From contig OZ237777.1 in assembly GCA_965178125.1 (NCBI GenBank), positions 1 through 64,000 on the forward strand: 64,000 nucleotides of DNA, read 5' to 3'. The notes beneath the pieces are model-generated. The model did not search any database. It was given only the letters and a program-made list of their open reading frames with translations, and was not told the origin of the DNA. The stretch is from Bilabrum cf. latius (lineage: Eukaryota; Bigyra: Bicosoecida; Bigyra; Bicosoecida). The position numbers and the translations under genes were made by a program. Of the stretch, positions 21,687 through 36,600 are shown one piece after another; the stretch's first letter is position 1, and each line of letters starts with the position of its first letter.

Positions 21687-24600
21687 CAGACACTCGGAGT
21701 CCGTGCAGCACCTACCGATGGGCATCGTTGCCGACGCTCGGAGTCCGCGCAGCACGTACCGATGGGCATCGTTGCCGACGCTCGGAGTCCGCGCAGCACC
21801 TACCGATGGGCATCGTTGCCGACGCTCGGAGTCCGCGCAGCACCTACCGATGGGCATCTATGCCGACGCTCGGAGTCCGCGCAGCACCTACCGATGGGCA
21901 TCGATGTCAACGCTCGGAGTCCGCGCAGCACCTACCGATGGGCATCGATGCCGACGCTCGGAGTCCGCGCAGCACCTACCGATGGGCATCGTTGCCGACG
22001 CTCGGAGTCCGCGCAGCACATACCGATGGGCATCGTTGCCGACGCTCGGAATCCGCGCAGCACCTACCGATGGGCATCGTTGCCGACGCTCGGAATCCGC
22101 GCAGCACCTACCGATGGGCATCGTTGCCGACGCTCGGAGTCCGCGCAGCACCTACCGATGGGCATCGTTGCCGACGCTCGGAGTCCGCGCAGCACATACC
22201 GATGGGCATCGTTGCCGACGCTCGGAATCCGCGCAGCACCTACCGATGGGCATCGTTGCCGACGCTCGGAGTCCGCGCAGCACCTACCGATGGGCATCGT
22301 TGCCGACGCTCGGAATCCGCGCAGCACCTACCGATGGGCATCGTTGCAGACACTCGGAGTCCGCGCAGCACCTACCGATGGGCATCGTTGCCGACACTCG
22401 GAGTCCGCGCAGCACCTACCGATGGGCATCGTTGCCGACACTCGGAGTCCGCGCAGCACCTACCGATGGGCATCGTTGCTGACGCTCGGAGTCCGCGCAG
22501 CACGTACCGATGGGCATGGTTGCAGACACTCGGAGTCCGCGCAGCACCTACCGATGGGCATCGTTGCAGACACTCGGAGTCCGCGCAGCACCTACCGATG
22601 GGCATCGTTGCCGACGCTCGGAGTCCGCGCAGCACCTACCGATGGGCATCGTTGCCGACGCTCGGAGTCCGCACAGCACCTACCGATGGGCATCGATGCC
22701 GACGGTCGGAGTCCGCGCAGCACCTACCGATGGGCATCGTTGCCGACGCTCGGAATCCGCGCAGCACCTACCGATGGGCATCGTTGCAGACACTCGGAGT
22801 CCGCGCAGCACCTACCGATGGGCATCGTTGCCGACGCTCGGAGTCCGCGCAGCACCTTCCGATGGGCATCTATGTCGACGGTCGGAGTCCGCGCAGCACC
22901 TACCGATGGGCATCGTTGCCGACGCTCGGAGTCCGCGCAGCACCTACCGATGGGCATCGTTGCAGACACTCGGAGTCCGCGCAGCACCTACCGATGGGCA
23001 TCGTTGCCGACGCTCGGAGTCCGCGCAGCACGTACCGATGGGCATGGTTGCCGACGCTCGGAATCCGCGCAGCACCTACCGATGGGCATCGTTGCCGACA
23101 CTCGGAGTCCGCGCAGCACCTACCGATGGGCATCGTTGCCGACGCTCGGAGTCCGCGCAGCACGTACCGATGGGCATGGTTGCAGACACTCGGAGTCCGC
23201 GCAGCACCTACCGATGGGCATCGTTGCAGACACTCGGAGTCCGCGCAGCACCTACCGATGGGCATCGTTGCCGACGCTCGGAGTCCGCGCAGCACCTACC
23301 GATGGGCATCGTTGCCGACGCTCGGAGTCCGCACAGCACCTACCGATGGGCATCGCGGCCGACGCTCGGAGTCCGCGCAGCACCTACCGATGAGCATCGC
23401 GGCCGACGCTCGGAGTCCGTGCAGCACCTACCGATGGGCATCGTTGTCGACGCTCGGAGTCCGCGCAGCACCTACCGATGGGCATCGATGCCGACACTCG
23501 GAGTCCGCGCAGCATCTACCGATGGGCATCGTTGCTGACGCTCGGAGTCCGCGCAGCACGTACCGATGGGCATCGTTGCCGACGCTCGGAGTCCGCGCAG
23601 CACCTACCGATGGGCATCGTTGCCGACGCTCGGAGTCCGCGCAGCACGTACCGATGGGCATGGTTGCCGACGCTCGGAGTCCGCGCAGCACATACCGATG
23701 GGCATCGTTGCCGACGCTCGGAGTCCGCGCAGCACCTACCGATGGGCATCGATGTCAACGCTCGGAGTCCGCGCAGCACCTACCGATGGGCATCGATGCC
23801 GACGCTCGGAGTCCGCGCAGCACCTACCGATGGGCATCGTTGCAGACACTCGGAGTCCGCGCAGCACATACCGATGGGCATCTATGTCGACACTCGGAGT
23901 CCGCGCAGCACCTACCGATGGGCATCGTTGCCGACGCTCGGAGTCCGCGCAGCACATACCGATGGGCATCGTTGCCGACGCTCGGAATCCGCGCAGCACC
24001 TACCGATGGGCATCGTTGCAGACACTCGGAGTCCGCGCAGCACCTACCGATGGGCATCGTTGCCGACACTCGGAATCCGCGCAGCACCTACCGATGGGCA
24101 TCGTTGCAGACACTCGGAGTCCGCGCAGCACCTACCGATGGGCATCGTTGCCGACGCTCGGAGTCCGCGCAGCACCTACCGATGGGCATGGTTGCAGACA
24201 CTCGGAGTCCGCACAGCACCTACCGATGGGCATCGTTGCCGACGCTCGGAGTCCGCGCAGCACCTACCGATGGGCATCGTTGCCGACGCTCGGAATCCGC
24301 GCAGCACCTACCGATGGGCATCGTTGCAGACACTCGGAGTCCGCGCAGCACCTACCGATGGGCATCGTTGCCGACGCTCGGAGTCCGCGCAGCACCTACC
24401 GATGGGCATCGTTGCCGACGCTCGGAGTCCGCGCAGCACCTTCCGATGGGCATCGATGTCGATGGTCGGAGTCCGCGCAGCACCTACCGATGGGCATCGT
24501 TGCAGACACTCGGAGTCCGCGCAGCACCTACCGATGGGCATCGTTGCAGACACTCGGAGTCCGCGCAGCACCTACCGATGGGCATCGTTGCCGACACTCG

Positions 24601-27600
24601 GAGTCCGCGCAGCACCTACCGATGGGCATCGTTGCCGACGCTCGGAGTCCGCACAGCACCTACCGATGGGCATGGTTGCAGACACTCGGAGTCCGCGCAG
24701 CACCTACCGATGGGCATCGTTGCAGACACTCGGAGTCCGCGCAGCACCTACCGATGGGCATCGTTGCCGACGCTCGGAGTCCGCGCAGCACCTACCGATG
24801 GGCATCGTTGCCGACGCTCGGAGTCCGCACAGCACCTACCGATGGGCATCGCGGCCGACGCTCGGAGTCCGCACAGCACCTACCGGTGGGCATCGTTGCA
24901 GACACTCGGAGTCCGCGCAGCATCTACCGATGGGCATCGCTGCCGACGCTCGGAGTCCGTGCAGCACCTACCGATGAGCATGATTGCCGACGCTCGGAGT
25001 CCGCGCAGCTCGTACCGATGGGCATCGTTGCAGACACTCGGAGTCCGCGCAGCACCTACCGATGGGCATCGTTGCCGACGCTCGGAGTCCGCGCAGCACC
25101 TACCGATGGGCATCGATGCCGACGCTCGGAGTCCGCGCAGCACCTACCGATGGGCATCGTTGCCGACGCTCGGAGTCCGTGCAGCACCTACCGATGAGCA
25201 TGATTGCCGACGCTCGGAGTCCGTGCAGCACCTACCGATGGGCATCGTTGTCGACGCTCGGAGTCCGCGCAGCACCTACCGATGAGCATCGTTGCAGACA
25301 CTCGGAGTCCGCGCAGCACCTACCGATGGGCATCGTTGCCGACGCTCGGAGTCCGCGCAGCACCTACCGATGGGCATCGTTGCCGACGCTCGGAGTCCGC
25401 GCAGCACCTACCGATGGGCATCGTTGCCGACACTCGGAGTCCGCGCAGCACCTACCGATGGGCATCGTTGCCGACGCTCGGAGTCCGCGCAGCACATACC
25501 GATGGGCATCGCGGCCGACGCTCGGAGTCCGCGCAGCACCTACCGATGGGCATCTATGTCGACGCTCGGAGTCCGCGCAGCACCTACCGATGAGCATCGT
25601 TGCAGACACTCGGAGTCCGCGCAGCATCTACCGATGGGCATCGTTGCCGACGCTCGGAGTCCGCGCAGCACGTACCGATGGGCATCGTTGCCGACGCTCG
25701 GAGTCCGCGCAGCACCTACCGATGGGCATCGTTGCCGACGCTCGGAGTCCGCGCAGCACCTACCGATGGGCATCGATGTCAACGCTCGGAGTCCGCGCAG
25801 CACCTACCGATGGGCATCGATGTCAACGCTCGGAGTCCGCGCAGCACCTACCGATGGGCATCGTTGCCGACGCTCGGAGTCCGCACAGCACCTACCGATG
25901 GGCATCGTTGCAGACGCTCGGAGTCCGTGCAGCACCTACCGATGGGCATCGTTGCAGACACTCGGAGTCCGCGCAGCACATACCGATGGGCATCGTTAGC
26001 ACGAGCGATGAGCATGGTTGCCGACGCTCGGAGTCCGCGCAGCACCTACCGATGGGCATCGTTGCCGATGCTCGGAGTCCGTGCAGCACCTACCGATGGG
26101 CATCGTTGCAGACACTCGGAGTCCGCGCAGCACCTACCGATGGGCATCGTTAGCACGAGCGATGAGCATGGTTGCCGACGCTCGGAGTCCGCACAGCACC
26201 TACCGATGGGCATCTATGTCGACGGTCGGAGTCCGCGCAGCACGTACCGATGGGCATCGTTGCCGACGCTCGGAGTCCGCACAGCACCTACCGATGGGCA
26301 TCGTTGCCGACGCTCGGAGTCCGTGCAGCACCTACCGATGGGCATCGTTGCTGACGCTCGGAGTCCGTGCAGCACCTACCGATGGGCATCGTTAGCACGA
26401 GCGATGAGCATGGTTGCCGACGCTCGGAGTCCGCACAGCACCTACCGATGGGCATTGTTAGCACCTACCGATGGGCATCTATGCCGACGCTCGGAATCCG
26501 TGCAGCACCTACCGATGGGCATCGTTGCCGACGCTCGGAGTCCGCGCAGCACCTACCGATGGGCATCGTTGCCGACACTCTGAGTCCGCGCAGCACCTAC
26601 CGATGGGCATCGTTGCCGACGCTCGGAGTCTGTGCAGCACCTACCGATGGGCATCGTTAGCACGAGCGATGGGCATGGTTGCCGACGCTCGGAGTCCGCG
26701 CAGCACCTACCGATGGGCATCGTTGCCGACGCTCGGAGTCCGCGCAGCACGTACCGATGGGCATCGTTGCCGACGCTCGGAGTCCGCACAGCACCTACCG
26801 ATGGGCATCGTTGCCGACGCTCGGAGTCCGTGCAGCACCTACCGATGGGCATCGTTGCAGACACTCGGAGTCCGCGCAGCACATACCGATGGGCATCGTT
26901 AGCACGAGCGATGAGCATGGTTGCCGACGCTCGGAGTCCGCGCAGCACCTACCGATGGGCATCGTTGCCGACGCTCGGAGTCCGCACAGCACGTACCGAT
27001 GGGCATCGTTGCAGACACTCGGAGTCCGCGCAGCACCTACCGATGGGCATCGTTAGCACGAGCGATGAGCATGGTTGCCGACGTCCGGAGTCCGCACAGC
27101 ACCTACCGATGGGCATCTATGTCGACGGTCGGAGTCCGCGCAGCACGTACCGATGGGCATCGTTGCCGACGCTCGGAGTCCGCACAGCACCTACCGATGG
27201 GCATCGTTGCCGACGCTCGGAGTCCGTGCAGCACCTACCGATGGGCATCGTTAGCACGAGCGATGAGCATGGTTGCCGACGTCCGGAGTCCGCACAGCAC
27301 CTACCGATGGGCATCTATGTCGACGGTCGGAGTCCGCGCAGCACGTACCGATGGGCATCGTTGCCGACGCTCGGAGTCCGCACAGCACCTACCGATGGGC
27401 ATCGTTGCTGACGCTCGGAGTCCGTGCAGCACGTACCGATGGGCATCGTTAGCACGAGCGATGAGCATGGTTGCCGACGCTCGGAGTCCGCGCAGCACCT
27501 ACCGATGGGCATCGTTAGCACGAGCGATGGGCATCGTTGCCGACGCTCGGAGTCCGCGCAGCACCTACCGATGGGCATCGTTAGCACGAGCGATGAGCAT

Positions 27601-30600
27601 GGTTGCCGACGCTCGGAGTCCGCACAGCACCTACCGATGGGCATCGTTGCCGACGGTCGGAGTCCGCGCAGCACGTACCGATGGGCATCGTTGCCGACGC
27701 TCGGAGTCCGTGCAGCACATACCGATGGGCATCGTCGCCGACGCTCGGAGTCCGCGCAGCACCTACCGATGGGCATCGTTGCCGACGCTCGGAGTCTGTG
27801 CAGCACCTACCGATGGGCATCGTTAGCACGAGCGATGGGCATCGTTGCCGACGCTCGGAGTCCGCGCAGCACCTACCGATGGGCATCGTTGCCGACGCTC
27901 GGAGTCCGCGCAGCACGTACCGATGGGCATCGTTGCCGACGCTCGGAGTCCGCACAGCACCTACCGATGGGCATCGTTGCCGACGCTCGGAGTCCGTGCA
28001 GCACCTACCGATGGGCATCGTTGCAGACACTCGGAGTCCGTGCAGCACCTACCGATGGGCATCGTTAGCACGAGCGATGAGCATGGTTGCCGACGTCCGG
28101 AGTCCGCACAGCACCTACCGATGGGCATCTATGTCGACGGTCGGAGTCCGCGCAGCACGTACCGATGGGCATCGTTGCCGACGCTCGGAGTCCGCACAGC
28201 ACCTACCGATGGGCATCGTTGCTGACGCTCGGAGTCCGTGCAGCACGTACCGATGGGCATCGTTAGCACGAGCGATGAGCATGGTTGCCGACGCTCGGAG
28301 TCCGCACAGCACCTACCGATGGGCATTGTTAGCACCTACCGATGGGCATCTATGCCGACGCTCGGAATCCGTGCAGCACCTACCGATGGGCATCTATGCC
28401 GACGCTCGGAGTCCGCGCAGCACCTACCGATGGGCATCGTTGCCGACACTCGGAGTCCGCGCAGCACCTACCGATGGGCATCGTTGCCGACGCTCGGAGT
28501 CTGTGCAGCACCTACCGATGGGCATCGTTAGCACGAGCGATGGGCATCGTTGCCGACGCTCGGAGTCCCTGCAGCACCTACCGATGGGCATCGTTTCCGA
28601 CGCTCGGAGTCCGTGCAGCACCTACCGATGGGCATCGTTGCCGACACTCGGAGTCCGTGCAGCACATACCGATGGGCATCGTTGCCGACGCTCGGAGTCC
28701 GCGCAGCACCTACCGATGGGCATCGCGGCGGACGCTCGGAGTCCGTGCAGCACCTACCGATGGGCATGGTTGCCGAGACTCGGAGTCCGTGCAGCACATA
28801 CCGATGGGCATCGTCGCCGACGCTCGGAGTCCGTGCAGCACCTACCGATGGCCATCGTTGCCGACGCTCGGAGTCCGTGCAGCACCTACCGATGGGCATC
28901 GATAGCACGAGCGATGGGCATCGTTGTCGACGCTCGGAGTCCGTGCAGCACCTACCGATGGGCATCGTTGCCGACGCTCGGAGTCCGCGCAGCACCTACC
29001 GATGGTGATCGTTAGCACGAGCGATGAGCATGGTTGCCGACGCTCGGAGTCCGCGCAGCACCTACCGATGGGTATCGTTAGCACCTACCGATGGGCATCG
29101 TTGCCGACGCTCGGAGTCCGTGCAGCACCTACCGATGGGCATCGTTAGCACGACCGATGGGCATCGTTGCCGACGCTCGGAGTCCGCGCAGCACCTACCG
29201 ATGAGCATCGTTAGCACGAGCGATGGGCATCGTTGTCGACGCTCGGAGTCCGTGCAGCACCTACCGATGGGCATCGATGCCGACGTTCGGAGTCCGCGCA
29301 GCACCTACCGATGGGCATTGTTAGCACCTACCGATTGGCATCGATGCCGACGCTCGGAGTCCGCGCAGCACCTACCGATGGGCATCGTTGCCGACGCTCG
29401 GAGTCCGTGCAGCACCTACCGATGGGCATCGTTAGCACCTACCGATGGGCATCGTTGTCGACGCTCGGAGTCCGTGCAGCACCTACCGATGGGCATCGTT
29501 AGCACGAGCGATGGGCATCGTTGCCGACGCTCGGAGTCCGCGCAGCACGTACCGATGGGCATCGTTGCCGACGCTCGGAGTCCGCGCAGCACCTACCGAT
29601 GGGCATTGTTAGCACGTACCGATGGGCATCGTTGCCGACGCTCGGAGTCCGCGCAGCACCTACCGATGGGCATCGTTGCTGACGCTCGGAGTCCGCGCAG
29701 CACATACCGATGGGCATCGTTGCCGACACTCGGATTCCGCGCAGCACCTACCGATTGGCATCGATGTCAACGCTCGGAGTCCGCGCAGCACCTACCGATG
29801 GGCATCGTTAGCACGAGCGATGGGCATCGTTGCCGACGCTCGGAGTCCGCGCAGCACCTACCGATGGGCATCGTTGCCGACACTCGGAGTCCGCGCAGCA
29901 CCTACCGATGGGCATCGTTGCCGACGCTCGGAGTCCGCGCAGCACCTACCGATGGGCATCGTCGCCGACACTCGGAGTCCGCGCAGCACCTACCGATGGG
30001 CATCGATGTCAACGCTCGGAGTCCGCGCAGCACCTACCGATGGGCATCGTTAGCACGAGCGATGGGCATCGTTGTCGACGCTCGGAGTCCGTGCAGCACC
30101 TACCGATGGGCATCGTTAGCACAAGTGATGGGCATCGTTGTCGACGCTCGGAGTCCGCGCAGCACGTACCGATGGGCATCGTTGTCGACGCTCGGAGTCC
30201 GCGCAGCACCTACCGATGGGCATCGATGCCGACGCTCGGAGTCCGCGCAGCACGTACCGATGGGCATCGATGTCAACGCTCGGAGTCCGTGCAGCACCTA
30301 CCGATTGGCATCGTTACCGACGCTCGGAGTCCGCGCAGCACCTACCGATGGGCATTGTTAGCATCTACCGATTGGCATCGATGCCGACGCTCGGAGTCCG
30401 CGCAGCACCTACCGATGGGCATCGTTGCAGACACTCGGAGTCCGCGCAGCACATACCGATGGGCATCGTTGCCGACGCTCGGAGTCCGCGCAGCACCTAC
30501 CGATGGGCATCGTTGTCGACGCTCGGAGTCCGCGCAGCACGTACCGATGGGCATCGTTGTCGACGCTCGGAGTCCGTGCAGCACCTTCCGATGGGCATCG

Positions 30601-33600
30601 TTACCGACGCTCGGAGTCCGCGCAGCACCTACCGATGGGCATTGTTAGCATCTACCGATTGGCATCGATGCCGACGCTCGGAGTCCGCGCAGCACCTACC
30701 GATGGGCATCGTTGCAGACACTCGGAGTCCGCGCAGCACATACCGATGGGCATCGTCGCCGACGCTCGGAGTCCGCGCAGCACCTACCGATGGGCATCGC
30801 GGCGGACGCTCGGAGTCCGTGCAGCACGTACCGATGGGCATCGTTGTCGACGCTCGGAGTCCGCGCAGCACCTACGGATGGGCATCGTTGCCGACGCTCG
30901 GAGTCCGCGCAGCACCTACCGATGGGCATTGTTAGCATCTACCGATTGGCATCGATGCCGACGCTCGGAGTCCGCGCAGCACCTACCGATGGGCATCGTT
31001 GCCGACGCTCGGAGTCCGCGCAGCACCTACCGATGGGCATCGTCGCCGACGCTCGGAGTCCGCGCAGCACCTACCGATGGGCATCGCGGCGGACGCTCGG
31101 AGTCCGTGCAGCACCTACCGATGGGCATCGTTAGCACGAGCGATGGGCATCGTTGTCGACGCTCGGAGTCCGTGCAGCACCTACCGATGGGCATCGTTAG
31201 CACGAGCGATGGGCATCGTTGCCGACGCTCGGAGTCCGCGCAGCACCTACCGATGGGCATCGTTAGCACGAGCGATGGGCATCGTTGTCGACGCTCGGAG
31301 TCCGCGCAGCACCTACCGATGGGCATCGTTGCCGACGCTCGGAGTCCGTGCAGCACCTACCGATGGGCATCGTTGCCGACGCTCGGAGTCCGCGCAGCAC
31401 CTACCGATGGGCATTGTTAGCATCTACCGATTGGCATCGATGCCGACGCTCGGAGTCCGTGCAGCACCTACCGATGGGCATCGTTGCAGACACTCGGAGT
31501 CCGCGCAGCACATACCGATGGGCATCGTTGTCGACGCTCGGAGTCCGCGCAGCACCTACCGATGGGCATCGCGGCGGACGCTCGGAGTCCGTGCAGCACC
31601 TACCGATGGGCATCGTTAGCACGAGCGATGGGCATCGTTGTCGACGCTCGGAGTCCGTGCAGCACCTACCGATGGGCATCGTTAGCACGAGCGATGGGCA
31701 TCGATGCCGACGCTCGGAGTCCGCGCAGCACCTACCGATGGGCATCGTTAGCACGAGCGATGGGCATCGTTGTCGACGCTCGGAGTCCGCGCAGCACCTA
31801 CCGATGGGCATCGTTGCCGACGCTCGGAGTCCGTGCAGCACCTACCGATGGGCATTTTTGCCGACGCTCGGAGTCCGTGCAGCACCTACCGATGCGCATC
31901 GTTAGCACGAGCGATGGGCATCGTTGTCGACGCTCGGAGTCCGTGCAGCACCTACCGATGGGCATCGTTAGCACGAGCGATGGGCATCGTTGTCGACGCT
32001 CGGAGTCCGCGCAGCACCTACCGATGGGCATCGATAGCACGAGCAATGGGCATCGTTGTCGACGCTCGGAGTCCGTGCGTCACCTACCGATGGTCATCGT
32101 TAGCACGAGCGATGGGCATCGATGTCGACGCTCGGAGTCCGCGCAGCACCTACCGATGGGCATCGTTAGCACGAGCGATGGGCATCGTTGTCGACGCTCG
32201 GAGTCCGCGCAGCACCTACCGATGGGCATCGTTGCCGACGCTCGGAGTCCGTGCAGCACCTACCGATGGGCATCGTTGCCGACGCTCGGAGTCCGTGCAG
32301 CACCTACCGATGCGCATCGTTAGCACGAGCGATGGGCATCGTTGTCGACGCTCGGAGTCCGTGCAGCACCTACCGATGGGCATCGTTGCCGACGCTCGGA
32401 GTCCGCGCAGCACGTACCGATGGGCATCGTTTCCGACGCTCGGAGTCCGCACAGCACCTACCGATGGGCATCGTTGCCGACGCTCGGAGTCCGCGCAGCA
32501 TCTACCGATGGGCATCGATGTCAAAGCTCGGAGTCCGCGCAGCACCTACCGATGGGCATCGTTGCAGACACTCGGAGTCCGCGCAGCACATACCGATGGG
32601 CATCGTTGCCGACGCTCGGAGTCCGCGCAGCACCTACCGATGGGCATCGTTGCCGACGCTCGGAGTCCGCGCAGCACCTACCGATGGGCATCGCGGCCGA
32701 CGCTCGGAGTCCGCGCAGCACCTACCGATGGGCATCGATGTCGACGGTCGGAGTCCGCGCAGCACCTACCGATGGGCATCGTTGCCGACGCTCGGAGTCC
32801 GCGCAGCACATACCGATGGGCATCGTTGCCGACGCTCGGAGTCCGCGCAGCACCTACCGATGGGCATCGTTGCAGACACTCGGAGTCCGCGCAGCACGTA
32901 CCGATGGGCATCGTTGCCGACACTCGGAGTCCGCGCAGCACCTACCGATGGGCATCTATGCCGACGCTCGGACTCCGCGCAGCACCTACCGATGGGCATC
33001 GTTGCCGACGCTCGGAGTCCGCGCAGCACCTACCGATGGGCATCGTTGCCGACGCTCGGAGTCCGCGCAGCACCTACCGATGGGCATCGCGGCCGACGCT
33101 CGGAGTCCGTGCAGCACCTACCGATGGGCATCGTTGTCGACGCTCGGAGTCCGCGCAGCACCTACCGATGAGCATCGTTGCAGACACTCGGAGTCCGCGC
33201 AGCATCTACCGATGGGCATCGATTTCAACGCTCGGAGTCCGCGCAGCACCTACCGATGGGCATCGATGCCGACGCTCGGAGTCCGCGCAGCACCTACCGA
33301 TGGGCATCGTTGCCGACGCTCGGAGTCCGTGCAGCACCTACCGATGGGCATCTACGTCGACGGTCGGAGTCCGCGCAGCACGTACCGATGGGCATCGTTG
33401 CCGACGCTCGGAGTCCGCACAGCACCTACCGATGAGCATGGTTGCCGACGCTCGGAGTCCGCACAGCACCTACCGATGGGCATCGTTGCCGACGCTCGGA
33501 GTCCGTGCAGCACCTACCGATGGGCATCGTTGCAGACACTCGGAGTCCGCGCAGCACCTACCGATGGGCATCGTTAGCACGAGCGATGAGCATCGTTGCC

Positions 33601-36600
33601 GACGCTCGGAGTCCGCACAGCACCTACCGATGGGCATCTATGTCGACGCTCGGAGTCCGTGCAGCACGTACCGATGGGCATCGTTGCCGACGCTCGGAGT
33701 CCGCACAGCACCTACCGATGGGCATCGTTGCCGACGCTCGGAGTCCGCACAGCACCTACCGATGGGCATCGAAGTCAACGCTCGGAGTCCGCGCAGCACC
33801 TACCGATGGGCATCGTTAGCACGAGCGATGAGCATGGTTGCCGACGCTCGGAGTCCGCACAGCACCTACCGATGGGCATCGTTGCCGACGCTCGGAGTCC
33901 GCACAGCACCTACCGATGGGCATCGTTGCCGACGCTCGGAGTCCGTGCAGCACCTACCGATGGGCATCGTTGCCGACGCTCGGAGTCCGTGCAGCACCTA
34001 CCGATGGGCATCGTTGCAGACACTCGGAGTCCGCGCAGCACCTACCGATGGGCATCGTTAGCACGAGCGATGAGCATGGTTGCCGACGCTCGGAGTCCGC
34101 ACAGCACCTACCGATGGGCATCGTTGCCGACGCTCGGAGTCCGCACAGCACCTACCGATGGGCATCGTTGCCGACGCTCGGAGTCCGCGCAGCACCTACC
34201 GATGGGCATCGTTGCAGACACTCGGAGTCCGCGCAGCACCTACCGATGGGCATCGTTAGCACGAGCGATGAGCATGGTTGCCGACGCTCGGAGTCCGCAC
34301 AGCACCTACCGATGGGCATCTATGTCGACGGTCGGAGTCCGCGCAGCACCTACCGATGGGCATCGTTGCCGACGCTCGGAGTCCGCGCAGCACCTACCGA
34401 TGGGCATCGTTAGCACGAGCGATGAGCATGGTTGCCGACGCTCGGAGTCCGCGCAGCACCTACCGATGGGCATCGTTAGCACCTACCGATGGGCATCTAT
34501 GCCGACGCTCGGAATCCGTGCAGCACCTACCGATGGGCATCGTTGCCGACGCTCGGAGTCCGCGCAGCACCTACCGATGGGCATCGATGCCGACACTCGG
34601 AGTCCGCGCAGCACCTACCGATGGGCATCGTTGCCGACGCTCGGAGTCTGTGCAGCACCTACCGATGGGCATCGGTAGCACGAGCGATGGGCATGGTTGT
34701 CGACGCTCGGAGTCCGCGCAGCACATACCGATGGGCATCGTTTCCGCCGCTCGGAGTCCGTGCAGCACCTACCGATGGGCATCGTTTCCGACGCTCGGAG
34801 TCCGTGCAGCACATACCGATGGGCATCGTTGCCGACGCTCGGAGTCCGCGCAGCACCTACCGATGGGCATCGTTGCCGACGCTCGGAGTCCGCGCAGCAC
34901 CTACCGATGGGCATCGCGGCCGACGCTCAGAGTCCGCGCAGCACCTACCGATGGGCATCGTTGCCGACGCTCGGAGTCCGTGCAGCACATACCGATGGGC
35001 ATCGTCGCCGACGCTCGGAGTCCGCGCAGCACCTACCGATGGGCATCGCGGCGGACGCTCGGAGTCCGTGCAGCACCTACCGATGGGCATTTTTGCCGAC
35101 GCTCGGAGTCCGCGCAGCACCTACCGATGGGCATCGTTGCCGACGCTCGGAGTCCGTGCAGCACCTACCGATGGGCATCGTTAGCACGAGCGATGGGCAT
35201 CGTTGTCGACGCTCGGAGTCCGTGCAGCACCTACCGATGGGCATCGTTTCCGACGCTCGGAGTCCGTGCAGCACGTACCGATGGGCATCGGTGCCGACAC
35301 TCGGAGACCGCGCAGCACATACCGATGGGCATCGTTGCCGACGCTCGGAGTCCGCGCAGCACCTACCGATGGTCATCGTTAGCACGAGCGATGAGCATGG
35401 TTGCCGACGCTCGGAGTCCGCGCAGCACCTACCGATGGGCATCGTTAGCACCTACCGATGGGCATCGTTGCCGACGCTCGGAGTCCGTGCAGCACCTACC
35501 GATGGGCATCGTTAGCACGAGCGATGGGCATCGTTGCCGACGCTCGGAGTCCGCACAGCACCTACCGATGGGCATCGTTAGCACGAGCGATGGGCATCGT
35601 TGTCGACGCTCGGAGTCCGCGCAGCACCTACCGATGGGCATCGTTGCAGACGCTCGGAGTCCGCGCAGCACCTACCGATGGGCATCGATGCCGATGTTCG
35701 GAGTCCACGCAGCACCTACCGATGGGCATTGTTAGCACCTACCGATTGGCATCGATGCCGACGCTCGGAGTCCGCGCAGCACCTACCGATGGGCATCGTT
35801 GCTGACGCTCGGAGTCCGTGCAGCACCTACCGATGGGCATCGTTAGCACCTACCGATGAGCATGGTTGTCGACGCTCGGAGTCCGCGCAGCACGTACCGA
35901 TGGGCATCGTTGCAGACACTCGGAGTCCGCGCAGCACATACCGATGGGCATTGTTAGCACGTACCGATGGGCATCGTTGCCGACGCTCGGAGTCCGCGCA
36001 GCACCTACCGATGGGCATCGTTGCTGACGCTCGGAGTCCGCGCAGCACATACCGATGGGCATCGTCGCCGACACTCGGAGTCCGCGCAGCACCTACCGAT
36101 GGGCAACGTTAGCACGAGCAATGGGCATCGTTGCCGACGCTCGGAGTCCGCGCAGCACCTACCGATGGGCATCGTTGCCGACGCTCGGAGTCCGCACAGC
36201 ACCTACCGATGGGCATCGATGTCAACGCTCGGAGTCCGCGCAGCACCTACCGATGGGCATCGTCGCCGACACTCGGAGTCCGCGCAGCACCTACCGATGG
36301 GCATCGATGTCAACGCTCGGCGTCCGCGCAGCACCTACCGATGGGCATCGTTAGCACGAGCGATGGGCATCGTTGTCGACGCTCGGAGTCCGCGCAGCAC
36401 CTACCGATGGGCATCGTTAGCACGAGTGATGGGCATCGTTGTCGACGCTCGGAGACCGCGCAGCACCTACCGATGGGCATCGTTGTCGACGCTCGGAGTC
36501 CGTGCAGCACCTACCGATGGGCATCGTTACCGACGCTCGGAGTCCGCGCAGCACCTACCGATGGGCATCGTTGCAGACACTCGGAGTCCGCGCAGCACAT